A stretch of DNA of 64,000 bases from Archegozetes longisetosus (lineage: Eukaryota > Arthropoda > Arachnida > Sarcoptiformes > Trhypochthoniidae): NCBI GenBank assembly GCA_018873245.2, contig JAEMBT020000003.1, positions 3,181,843 to 3,245,842 of the forward strand. Direction: 5' to 3'. The notes beneath the pieces were generated by a model. It had not been told where the DNA came from. It made no database searches and saw nothing but the letters and a program-made list of their open reading frames with translations. How positions within the stretch are numbered: the first letter of the stretch is position 1; each line of letters begins with the position of its first letter. Made by a program: the position numbers and the translations under genes. Shown here in pieces: positions 40,006 to 51,226 of this stretch.

Positions 40006-43000
40006 TTATTATTTATTTTTGTAATTTAGACCAAAATATTTATATCAGACAATGCCATTTACATACAATTTTAGTTTATCTGACTCGAGATTTTAGTATT
40101 TTGTACTCAATTCCACATTGAATTTGTTTTTTCAGCATAATTACTCCTAATAGACACAATTTCAATAAAAAAATCTGAAAGTTTCAAATTGAATTATTAA
40201 GATTAAACAAACATATTCCAAAATAAAATACAATTGGCGCAAAAAATGCTATGATTTTTATTGATTTTCTCAGTACACATGACCAAAAATCATATGATTG
40301 AGCACAAATTCCTTGTTTTAGGTACAAAGATGCTCATCATTTTCAACTTAAATAGAACTTATTGTAAAGATTGTTGTTTATCATTAATGTTTGGCCACTT
40401 AAAACCAAACTAAAAGGTAGTAATTCAAATGAGTAGTTGAATGAGTCTAATAAATCAAATCAAATCAATTAATCAAAGTAATCATTATAATGAAACTAGA
40501 CTTTGAGAATTTAAAAATTTTATGAAAATATCACGTAAATAGACAAAACAAAAATTACTATATTTTAACGACATCTTTTTCTGTGTTAACGCCTTTGGGT
40601 CATTCCTTATGATAAATGGTAACATCTTTCATCTTAAGCAGTATTTCGATTATTTAACCATTAATACAGATAATGAAAAAAAACCATGTTCAACTGTAAC
40701 AAAAATCTGCTTTTCTTAGCACTAAACCTAAAGCAATGCTAGGCAAGAAAATAGTTATCATATTTGTTTCCATCTTCAAAATGATTATACTACAGAACTA
40801 TCTTCTTTAGGACTACCATAATTCGAATGTAGGTAAGGATAAACATCTCGAACAATGCATCTTAACCTTGTTTAATATTGTTCCGATTCATTATTTTCTT
40901 CATGAAAAACAACAATATTTTATGGGATAAACAAATTACTTGAGGGAATAGTTTGAACAATCATTTTTGGAAATTTTCAAATATTCGCTGAAACCCTTTT
41001 GACAGTAATAACAGACTTTTGAATTGTTGATCTGCATTTTTGAGTACATGAAAATTTAGCCACAATATAAATAAAAGGCAAATCTTACCAGAGTGTAAGT
41101 ACAGAGTTTAGAATAGTTTGTTTTTCCTCTAGTTTGTAGCGAATTTAAGCAAACCTCAGATGAAACGTTCATTTCATGGACGACATAAGCTTTTATATTC
41201 TCTTATGACATAACAAACATTGTTTAGAATGCATAGCAGGCACTCATTTTTGCAGAAAATATTGTGGTTTAGATTTAGTTTCTCATCAAATATCGCATTA
41301 CTCTACGCTTTTTGCTCTCCATATCGCTTATTAGTGAAATATTAAACATTTACTTAAAAGGAATACTAATTATAATGAATATAATTGAGTTGCTGTTAGC
41401 AGCTATACCAGTATTAATATCTACTAGCCATTAGATTCAGAATCTGATATATTTTAGTCATAATAGCATTAATGAAATTAAATATAAATCGAATTATAGG
41501 CTCAAATCTTGACACTCAATAAATGTATGGAATGCTGAAAAATAAAATAAACTGTTTCTGCACCAAGTATAGATTATATTTGAGCTTTTTATCTTGAAAA
41601 TTACTGACGTTATTCCAAGCTTATTTTGTATATCTTGCTTCCCACTCAATGCGGTATTCATCATTAATTTCAAATAAGTCCTAAGCTAAACATTATCTCT
41701 CAAATACCCTAAAATTTATTATTAATTTGACAATTTATGAAAATTCATCATTCTCAATGAAAATTTATTATTAATTACTATATAAATATTATGTAGTAAA
41801 TTCGATTCTAGAAGATATGTGTCATTCAGAAACTTTCATCCATTTAAATTTAGTTTATTTATGATCAAAAGGACTTCAAACATTAGATTTTTTCACAGGG
41901 CTTTACAAAACATTTATAGAATTGTTGATTAATCATAATTTAATAAAGTATTATCTAATGTGAAGCTATAAAATGTTTGGCTGAACAGGACCAGAATTGC
42001 GCTTTTGAAACGAGTCTATAAATATTTAGTTATTATTACAACGTTTGCCAACTTATGGAGAATTATTGCTGGCATAACAAATGCTGTTCTCTCAAAGAGT
42101 AATAAAATATAGTTCCGTACAAATTCGATACTTGGATTATTAGTAAACTATTTTTGAGCTAAATTATTTTTAGATAAAACAAATACTTTCAGCTTGATAG
42201 AAGTTCAGAGAATGACTCGTTGAAAGGAATTCTGTTTATCTATTGATCAGCTGCACCAAAGCTTGTTTTTCTCATCTCAACATTGAACGAATGCCATCAT
42301 TATTAATATAACTATAGAACAAGTAATATTTAAAGTGAATTATATTTACTTTATCTTTAGTGAGATTTGATTAATTCAAATCTGGATCTTTCATTCCTTT
42401 TGCCTGAAGCGTCAAACATCTACAGAACTGCATTCAACTATTTAACGAAAAGATTTTTTCAATATTTCTGTTGAAAACTGATTATTAAGTTTGAGTGACT
42501 TTTGACAAAACAGTTCGCTATAGAATTTGTCAAATTGAATCATTTTGATAGCGATTGTCAAAATGTGAATCAAAAGCAAACAGTGTTTTCTAATACTAAC
42601 TCGTGGGTAAACATTTGTATATGACTGCAAAGCTCTTCACTCAAGTTTATGTCAAACTATCCTTTAAAAACTTGTCATTTCTACAGAGTTTACTTAACTT
42701 AAAGAACAAGAGTTCATGAAAAGCAAAATTTAATGCATCGAATAATTCTGGGATACAATTTTGATGCAATGCATCACTGGTTTAGCGCAGAAAACAAACT
42801 GTGGTAGAGATTGTTCTGCAAATAAGAAAATAAAAGAATCTCATGGAATCATCATATCTTTCTGGTTTTGCAATAATTTCCTATTTTTAGGAAAGCATTC
42901 GTTTGTCACAAAGTTCAGTTTAGCATTAAATAGGATATGAATCGGGCTCTGATAATGCAGTACTAGCAATACCATATAACCTACGAGTTTAGCGAATATT

Positions 43001-43717
43001 CCATAACTATCATGTATTTTACTCACTGAAAGACATTCTGGGAGATGAGAAATTAGTCTTTGAATATGCCTTCAGTCATATTACTATTGAGCGCAAGCTT
43101 ATATATCTTTGGTACTGATAACGCTTCATGTTTCATGCATTAGTTAGTTTAATTAAGATTAACCAAATGTATGATTCTATGACAAACACTCTATAGATCA
43201 TGTTACATGTTACGAAGAGGAAACTTTACCAAAAGCAATTTTTTGCTAAACTGAGTAAATTTTCAAAATTCAGATCTGATATGAGCATTTTTATAAGATT
43301 CAAGTATTGGTACGCAAAAATGTTTTAACTTTTTAAATAAGAATTCATTTAACATCGTTTGAAATTTATAATTAGATAACTGAAAAATTCTTAATACTAC
43401 TTTAATGTTCTGGTCTTGGATTTTAAACTCTATTTTCTTCATCGGTTGTTTCTCATTCTCTAAACCTAAAGCTTTTGTTTTCTTATCTCTGATTGGTTTG
43501 CTCAAACGTGTTGATTTATATGTTGAAGATTATACTGATAGATTCCCACTATTACTATAAATAATTTCAGGGTCAGAGTCTTCAGCAACTTTAAGAAACA
43601 ATAGATTCGTAAGACGAATACAAGTGGAATCAATCATAAAAATAAGAATATTGAGAAGTCTAGTAAAACAACTAATAAAAAGTGTGAGACACCAGACATA
43701 TTCGACACCTAAAATAA

Positions 43718-43879
43718 ACGAGATACATCAGAGATGAATCCAATTATTACAAAGAAAAAGACGTGGGAGTTCTTAATATAAGACCAAAATTTAGGGCCCA
43801 TTGCCGGGGAATGGTGTGCTTTGATGAAATAACGATAGCAAATACAATGCTAAAGGTTATACTCGATGTATTGAAGTAA
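43718..43879 (+). pseudogene. Coding-like scrap of unknown origin
   Basis: A 53-residue plus-strand frame (RDESNYYKEKDVGVLNIRPK, then FRAHCRGMVCFDE) with a GC content above its surroundings. It is bounded by a stop upstream and has no ATG at its start. Lys/Asn/Ser-rich frames with stops precede it. Its middle faintly recalls an Sm-fold (RG-x-V-x-x-FD), but that is not enough for a call. Probably part of a decayed gene. Confidence 0.2.
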
Positions 43880-44981
43880 AGAAACTGATCAACACTGGAT
43901 TGTTTCCACTATAATCTTTACAAACAATTTCTTTCTCACATATTATTAGTTGCATAAAAGTGGAAAAATAAGTTGAACGTGAAAGGTATGAATGATATAA
44001 ACTCTAAATAAGTAATTAATGGCTCAGGCTTTCAACCCCCAACTATTAGAAATACTCCTAAATGTTGAAGTTGAGAGTGTTGTTGACTATGTTTGGTGGT
44101 AAGCATCAGCTGAATCATGTTTGCATTAATTAGTGCCAAGTAAGATACTCTTATGTTCAAGTCTTGTAATTGAATTGAGTAAAAGTAAAGAAATCCTTTC
44201 CAACTGCTATGTACTATTCTTATATATTCGATGTTAAGCATTGATCGTTTTTGTTCAACATAAAACAGATCTATTTCTTATTTTCATTCGTTTTATGACT
44301 GCTGAAAGCGTTGTTTTGGTCCAGTTGCTTTCACTTATGAATCTTTTGTCTTTATTGATAAATTCCCAATGATATTGTGGTTGATTTTTATAATACTCTT
44401 ATTCATTGAACAGAATGTAAATCTAGTTAAATGTTTTGGTGTTGAATTTGACCACTTCTGGCAATTTGTAATAACTCTGATTCTCTATCGTTAAAAAGAA
44501 AGTGAACTAATTAAACTAATATTGCAAATTTAAAAATTATGGACCAAACAGTTGCAGCTAAAATGAATGCTAAATTGGATATTTTTGTCTTATTAACCCA
44601 ATCGAGTGATAAGTATAACATTATGAATAAATTATTGATCATTTAAAACGACTGTTTCGAATGTCGGAAAGAATTATCTGTTCTCAATGAAATTCAACTA
44701 TGCGCGTGCTAGTCATTGATCATGGTTATATTTAAGTAGATATGAACAAATTCTTCAAAGTTTAGTGTCTATTGAAAAGCTAGGAGCTGTCATAGAAAGC
44801 AGGAGCATAATTATGCTATTTTTACGATTTTAGCACAATTGTTCATCTTTATATTATGTAAGTTACTCGTTTTGACGCTATCAAACTTCACAAGTAGCAC
44901 TGTTATTATTGAGTTAAATTAAATTAAAACTATGTTAAATAACGATTCACTCAAATATATCTATTAATGCAGAATAGTTTA

Positions 44982-45418
44982 AGCTTTAGTTGGTTATCCT
45001 CTAAATATTGTCGCAGCACGAGCTCATATTTTAAGTTAAGCTTTTGTTAGGCTTTAATTGTGTTAACTCTTAACACAGTTAAGCCTTTATTAGAACTGTT
45101 ATGCCTTTATTTTCTTGCTTTTTGTTTCATGGAAATAATACCATAACTGGTGGCCTTTGTCGACAGTTTCAACTGTTTCTCACTTAAATTTAATTCATCT
45201 GTGTTGATGAAGACAGAAGAAGCAGTGAAAATAGTTCACAAAGACCATTAGTTGTGATGGTACTTCTGCTGCGCGTAAAGTAAGAAAAGTATTTTATTTT
45301 ATTCGATTATGTTAGTTAACTGGTTTTTCGAACTGCTGCCACTGCATGCTTAAACTTAACTAATAAAGTGCTATTGATGAACTCGTGCTGCGATAATATT
45401 CGGGATAGTCCACCAAGC
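44982..45418. mobile_element. Inverted-repeat transposon (MITE), larger copy
   Basis: About 437 bases bounded by imperfect inverted repeats of about 45 bases. Left: AATATTGTCGCAGCACGAGC at about 45004-45023. Right, reverse-complemented: AATATTATCGCAGCACGAGT at about 45402-45383. The similarity runs outward to GCTT at both ends. It shares its repeat core with the smaller element in Syd1 intron 3 (31439-31615). The interior has no open frame. The two copies make a family likely. Confidence 0.65.
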
Positions 45419-45805
45419 CTAGTTTTAACATAAATCTAAGAATCAATTTTATAAGTTATTAACTTAATCTCTTGTGCTCAAATTAAGCGAAAGGGTAATG
45501 CACTGTCCACTAATCCTAAAGATTGATCAGCCAAGTGATCCATGATTTTGAGAGCGTGCTATTTTTCTACGCAACTTTTCAACAAATCTTAGGGTGAAAA
45601 TTTCAAAATTGTCACAACAACTTTCATAATGCTTAAAAACAGATGTTTTTCAGGAAAATTAGTCTTCAGATGCACAAAAATACAACTAAGATTCAAAAGT
45701 GGTTTTAGTATCTGAAAGCAAACAATGAATAGTATCAAAAGGAAAGTAAAAGAAATCGAGAACTGAGCCAAAGAAAAGTAATTCTGCTATCAAAAGGATC
45801 ATGTT

Positions 45806-46937
45806 ATGAATAATGATGTGATTGAAGTAATTCTACGCTATCTGAATATTGAAGAATTGCTTCAAATTGAAAGAGTTTCTCAACAGTTGAGCGATTTGTG
45901 AGTGATATTTGAGAAGACCGAAACAACTCAGCTTTGGATAATCCAAAGTTTCGTGTCCTAACAGAAGACGTCATTGATTCGTTGAAGCCAATATAAGAAG
46001 AATCTCGATCACAAAAACAATAAGTTCAAAGATAAATCGGAACACTTTGGCAACTATTACAAGAAAATATCCAAACAGTGAATGATTTTAGTTGAATGTG
46101 ATTCCAGAACAATCAAAATAATAGTTGAAAGCTGTAAACGTATCGAATGTTTGTGTTTCGAACCAATACTTCCCAAATCAATGACTCATTTTATTCATTA
46201 GAAACATGCTATCATTCAGCCATCATTCAAACCAAAACGTAGGTCTCGAAAAATTATTGGAAATCGTCCCAAAAACTATCAATCTATTGCTTATAATATT
46301 AGAAAATCTTTAATACAGTGATCACGAGATACAAAAAGATAACCATTAAATTGTTTCGCCCATCAATCAAAACAATCAAAAGCCAAGATCAAAGCCTTTC
46401 AAATTCAAGGCTTTCCGATTTGAAGAGTTGTCGGAGAAGCCAAATTTGATACTGATATCAGTCAATTATAATAACATTTCGTTGAGATCTACATTAAGAG
46501 TTTGCGAAACAAATAAAGTCTATCATAGTCTGCTAGACAAATGTAATTACATCGATATCGAATATATCGAGTAACTGGTACTGAGAGCAGAGTTCAAGTA
46601 CTCCATTCTATGGTAAGCTGTTTCTCGAAAAACAGTCTCTTGAGATTTATTCGATTATTAGAGGCTTTGTAGGAAATTAGTTTAATTGCATTGCTATTCA
46701 TTTGTGAATACCATGCAAACAAACACTCGGATTATTGCAAGACTTGTTATGATAAATGCTAGTATTCCATCTCTAGGATATGTACAATATATGGATCTAT
46801 ACGAACTCAATAGTGACTCTTCTTCCTTGCAATCGATATTAAATTATCAGAATTTGCATTCAATCCAATTAAGAAGCTGCCCATTCAATTTGAATCGTTT
46901 ATTCAAAAATTTGATTATACGGCACAAAGAAATTTGA
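45806..46937 (+). pseudogene. Decayed F-box (F-box/LRR-like) gene
   Basis: An ATG at 45806 starts with NNDVIEVILRYLNIEELLQI then ERVSQQLS, a clear F-box motif (substrate-adaptor module of SCF ubiquitin ligases), followed at once by a stop. Downstream, in broken frames, come VECDSRTIKIIVESCKRIEC and LCFEPILPKSM, and near the end SLQSILNYQNLHSIQLRSCP followed by FNLNRLFKN (about 46830-46910), which look like leucine-rich repeat material. More than five stops and several frame changes interrupt it. No introns are evident. It is a dead gene copy; the parent is not in this window. Confidence 0.65.
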
Positions 46938-47536
46938 GACTCATTCTTGGTGTGTATGACTAAAGGAACTTAATTGAATATCTCAAAATAGCTTTATTCT
47001 TCAATGATTGGCTGAATAAAAGAATTTCGGAGATACATTTAAATAAGCAAACTTTTATTTGAGTGATTCTTGAAAAGTTTTTTGAATCATTCATATGTTT
47101 GGATTGGCTTTAGGGAAAACGTTTTGTTTTGCATAGTTTTGCATCAGTCAATCTCATAACTAGTGATGAGAATAAGACAAAAATAGGAACATCTTCTGTA
47201 ACAATGTAACTAATCAATCCATACTAAAGTCTAAAGTTGCAATCACTTACAAATATATGGCAGTACAGGTATTGCTATAAACCATTAAATAATACTCAAC
47301 ATATCAATATAACGTACCTTTTAAAGGACAGCAGAAATTGGAGTATAAGACTTCTTCGATTTTAAGTATGATTAAACTGAGTGTTTAATTGAACTTAAGT
47401 CACGTAATACAAAGACTTGCCAATTTTGCACTTTTCAGATCTATTGAAAGACGCGCTAGTAATCAGAGTGACATCTATTGAGTGTAAATTAACTTAACTT
47501 TAGAACTAATGCACAAACTTACTAAATATTTAAGAA
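46938..47536. other. Region upstream of ataxin-10
   Basis: About 600 bases of AT-rich DNA that should contain the ataxin-10 promoter and 5' UTR. I see no clear core-promoter motif and no coding sequence. Confidence 0.4.
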
Positions 47537-49128
47537 ATGGACAAATCATTTCAACAAATTAACGACAATTGCAATCAATTGAATGAAAATTCGTTGTTAA
47601 TAATACTTAAAGACTTGCAATTAATAACTGACGAGTTGAAGACTGAAGAAAATCGTATTAATTTAAGTAATAATAATAAGAAATGGATTGTTGTTTCAAA
47701 ACTTCTAGATTGTATTAATAACGAAATTAAAGTTCAAAATGATTTGCTATTAATTAATAACTCCTTCTTATCAGTAATCATTCAATTGTTTCGATTATTA
47801 AGGAATTCATGTATTGATTGTCATCAAAATCAGACATCGATTGTCAAAATTGGCTCCATATTTGATGATTCTGTTGATGTCTTCAAACATATTCTTAACT
47901 GTTATCATCAGCTTGAATATGAAAAAAATAATGAATTAGTTGTTAAACAATTGATTCTATCGATTAAATGCTGTCTTCAATATTTTGGCAACTTGATAAG
48001 TAGTCCAAATGACTCAGATTCGGCTCAAGATTTAGATCATATCAAAGATCAAGTTTGGAAAGTGTTTGCCTTTGATTTGTTTCGGTACTTATTTTCTGAC
48101 TTTTTCAATATTAACAAATTTTATAATAATAATCAATTGTTCATTAATTATTTTCTGTCTATTTTTCCAGAGATTTACTAGAATTCAGTGACGATAACGG
48201 TGTTTGTTTGATCGCAAGTATGATTTTTTACAACTGTATCTCTAATAGTAATATTGGTTATAATTTGATTGAATTGACTGACAGTCAAGACATGTCTAAA
48301 CTGTTGACTGTTATTGAATTATTGTTGATTCAAATTGCAAATGAATGCTCGGAATGGAGCCTATGGTCTTTACAATTGATGCTGAAATATAAAAACTTTT
48401 TGCATAGTTTTTACAGCAATTTTCAAGTGAAATCAAAACTTATTCTTTTGGATATAATCTATGAGTCTACTAAAGAAAATAAAGCAATGACTAAAACTAA
48501 TTTGAATGAATTGAATGATTCGAATTTAGCTTATTTGTGCGCTCTATTCAAAGACAGCATTTGTGATATCGTCAAAATCGATTCACAAACTGACAACTCA
48601 TCTAAACATGAAGACAATAAGAACATAGCAATTCACACATCAAAGCTTTTATCAATATTATGTGAATTGACTACAAATCAACACTATTTAAGTCAATTAC
48701 AAACTGATAGACAATTAATGGAGTGTTTAGTCAACACTTTGAAGACAATACAACTGATCGGTAAAACTGATTCTTCGTCTCATTTCAAATCAATACAGAC
48801 TTTAAAGCAAGTTAATGAAACCGATAAAGAAGCAGAAAATCCAGTTTTCGGTTTTAAACGTGATATAATTAGAGTTATCGCTAACTTAGTTTATAAATGC
48901 ACTCAAATGCAAGACTGGGCCAGAGAAATGGATGGCATTCCTCTCATTCTGGACTGTTGTAATATAGACGCCAGAAATCCATACATAATGCAATGGTCCA
49001 TATTTGCCATCAGAAATCTTTTAGAAAATAATACTTCGAACCAACAGCTCATCTCTAGCTTATCCAGAAATGGAGTCTTAATTGACGATCAATTGATGGA
49101 TAAACTCGGGCTACGAAAGGATTCTTAA
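47537..49128 (+). CDS. ATXN10: Ataxin-10
   Basis: Two coding exons, 47537-48084 and 48171-49128, joined across an 86-base GT-AG intron in phase 2 to give 501 residues. The body is helical, Asn/Leu/Ile-rich sequence consistent with armadillo-like repeats. The C-terminal block (GFKRDIIRVIANLVYKCTQM, then EMDGIPLILDCCNIDARNPY and QWSIFAIRNLLENN, about residues 415-485) is the conserved ataxin-10 domain. Ataxin-10 is a cytoplasmic protein; in vertebrates it is tied to neuronal survival and to centrosome/ciliary partners. Its length is near the family norm of about 475. The 5' half is poorly conserved and rests on the open frame and the intron phase. It is the first gene on the plus strand in the window. 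Confidence 0.92.
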
Positions 49129-49212
49129 GAAAATCCTAATTTAATATTGTTTTCTTTATGCTTTTATTGTTCACAAATTTTGATAAGTTTTGATCGAAGT
49201 TGACAAATTCAA

Positions 49213-49218
49213 AATAAA
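49213..49218 (+). terminator. AATAAA poly(A) signal of ataxin-10
   Basis: An AATAAA lies 85 bases after the ataxin-10 stop on the coding strand, followed by T-rich sequence. Position supports it; chance occurrence is also possible in AT-rich DNA. Confidence 0.45.
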
Positions 49219-49669
49219 TTATATTTGATATGATCTGCTTTTAGAAAAGTCTACTGTGTTACTCAAAGTTCAGATTTTGAATTATTTTTCAAGTTTTGTA
49301 AGTTTGATAATTCGAAATGTTTTTCAACATTAATTAGTAACATTTTTAATTATACCTTGCAAATACATGGTCTAAATCCGTTTCAATCAGGGAACTGATT
49401 TGCTGATAAAATTAGAAAAATCTTAAAATATGAATTTCATAAAAAGCGCTCAAAATTAAATAAAACGATATTTATGTTAGTAAGTAGAAACAATTCAGTT
49501 TCATATGATGTAAAAAAGGTATGTGCTCGTTCTATGCTCGCCTTCATTACAGCCAGTATTAAGTATGCAGCAGCCATGTGGACCACTGCAGCTTGTTTTC
49601 TATTGCAAGGGCGCTGTTAGTGTCATTTCCCTAACTTAATCAATACAGCCTGTCCTTTTATCTTCTAAA

Positions 49670-50350
49670 CTTACGAGGAAGTTAACCGATTTAATAATGG
49701 CATAAATAAATCATATGATGTTCGAAAAGGCATAAAAAGGCTGACCGCTAGACACTTACGAGTTATGACCACTCTATGGTTTATTTACTATTGATTGCTA
49801 TGTATTTAGCTTATCAAAATGTACTCTAATTCAGTCAAATTACTCAATGGATGGCAATAACATTGTTAGCAATGAAAAATTTCAAACATTTTGAACAAAT
49901 AAAAAGATAATCTGAAATTTCATATCTAAAAGTAAGTTTCTATATACCGATAGCTCTAATTTTTCATATCTATAATATCTTTTAAATCCAATGGATTTCT
50001 AAGAAAATACGAAAATTTAGATCTATTGATATATAGAAACTTACTTTTAAGTATAAAACTTCAGATTATTCTTTTATATTCGAAATGGCTCGAACTTTTT
50101 CCTTATTAACGATATAATTGCCATTCATTGAGTAATTTGACTAAATTAGGGCACATATAATGATAAGCAAAATACATAGGAATCAATAGAAATAAGCCAT
50201 AGGAAATCACTTTTTGAGTGGTCATAACTTATAAGTGTCTAGCGGTCAGCCTTTTTTATACGCCTTTTCGGACATCATATCACATGTTATTAATGCCATA
50301 AAAATATTTTTGAAATTGGCTATTACATAGTCCCGAACTTCCCTCGTTAG
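49670..50350. mobile_element. Foldback-type DNA element (long inverted-repeat hairpin)
   Basis: About 680 bases that are almost wholly an imperfect palindrome, with arms of roughly 315-330 bases (about 49670-49985 and 50000-50350). Matching words include GGCTGACCGCTAGACACTTA on the left against its near-exact complement near 50260, GTCAAATTACTCAATG, AAAAGTAAGTTTCTATATA, and the outer ends CTTACGAGGAAGTT against CTAACGAGGGAAGTT. I judge the arms to be about 80 percent alike. It has no coding capacity. A related fragment (ATATGTGCCCTAATTT) sits at 24131-24180. The outer boundaries are good to within a few bases; a target duplication is not obvious. Confidence 0.75.
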
Positions 50351-50876
50351 ATGAAACAATTAATGCATTTATATTTTGATATTTTAATCAGATGTCAAAT
50401 CGATTACTCATCAATTCAAAATCTGATACTTTGAAACAAACTCTTAATAATCAAATTGGAAGTGACAGAACTAGTGTTTAGAAATAGCAATTCAATATTT
50501 TATAACTTGTTGAAAATGTTCATTATTTTCTAAGTAAGGTTTAATTCTTTTAATCATATTGTCTGAAACTTTTAATAGTTTCAGGAGTTATTCTCTTCAT
50601 CATGACAATAATTAGTTAATAAATACGTTTTATAGATAGAAAATGTCTTATTGTAAACACTATTTTAACACTAAACGTGTTTTTAAACAAAACATAATGA
50701 TTGAGGGACAATCTTTTCTTCGACTTATTTCAAACTTTATTCATCGTTTGATCTGATCGATGCATAATATTAAAGAAAAATTGCACTCAATATGAGTCTA
50801 GAAGATAAAAGGACAGACTGTATAGTGGTATTGGACTTTATATGGTTAAGTAAGTTAGGTTAGGGAAAGGATGCGC

Positions 50877-51050
50877 TTAGCGCACTAAAAATGCAAGGCA
50901 AGCTTGGGTACTCCATATATCTGTTGTACACCTAACACTTGGTCCAAGTCGAGGTAAAACAGAATGAACGTTCACTGTGAAAGTAGGAGTTAATAGCAAA
51001 CAAACAATAGCAAACAATAATAAAAGTGACAGATATTTGTTGATAAACAT
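50877..51050 (-). CDS. Putative small secreted peptide precursor (unrecognised)
   Basis: An ATG at 51048-51050 opens 57 codons. Residues 1-28 form a typical signal peptide (MFINKYLSLLLLFAIVCLLL, then TPTFTV). The rest is short: VLPRLGPSVRCTTDIWSTQA then CLAFLVR and a stop, with just two cysteines nine residues apart. A pyrimidine run ending in CAG lies immediately before the ATG, as if a 5' UTR intron ended there, and GTGCGC near the end could serve as a donor to a further exon. The layout resembles a neuropeptide or peptide-hormone precursor, but there is no dibasic cleavage site and I can name no family. It lies 176 bases from the divergent xylosyltransferase gene. It could be a chance frame. 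Confidence 0.3.
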   Translation of the reverse strand: MFINKYLSLLLLFAIVCLLLTPTFTVNVHSVLPRLGPSVRCTTDIWSTQACLAFLVR

Positions 51051-51226
51051 TAACTGCAAGTGAAGTGATGTGCCACTCTTTTTACTTAATTCTACCTCAA
51101 TCTGGAGATTTAAACTCATTCTCACAGTCATTAACTTAACAACAAATGAAGAAATGAGTTAACCAAAAGTTTAATAATTTATAATTAATAAGAATTGGTT
51201 CATCGCTAAAGACAACGAATAAAGAC

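Larger units (their letters stand above)
34553..44981. other. Gene desert upstream of Syd1
   Basis: More than 10 kb of AT-rich DNA. It begins with the Syd1 upstream region. I found no gene that I recognise. Two coding-like pieces stand out, at 39799-40005 (minus) and 43718-43879 (plus), and are listed apart. Frames at 37708-37950 (plus) and 39256-39477 (minus) are hydrophobic or Asn/Ile-rich and unconvincing. No tRNA-like cloverleaf, array or long repeat was seen. Confidence 0.5.
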
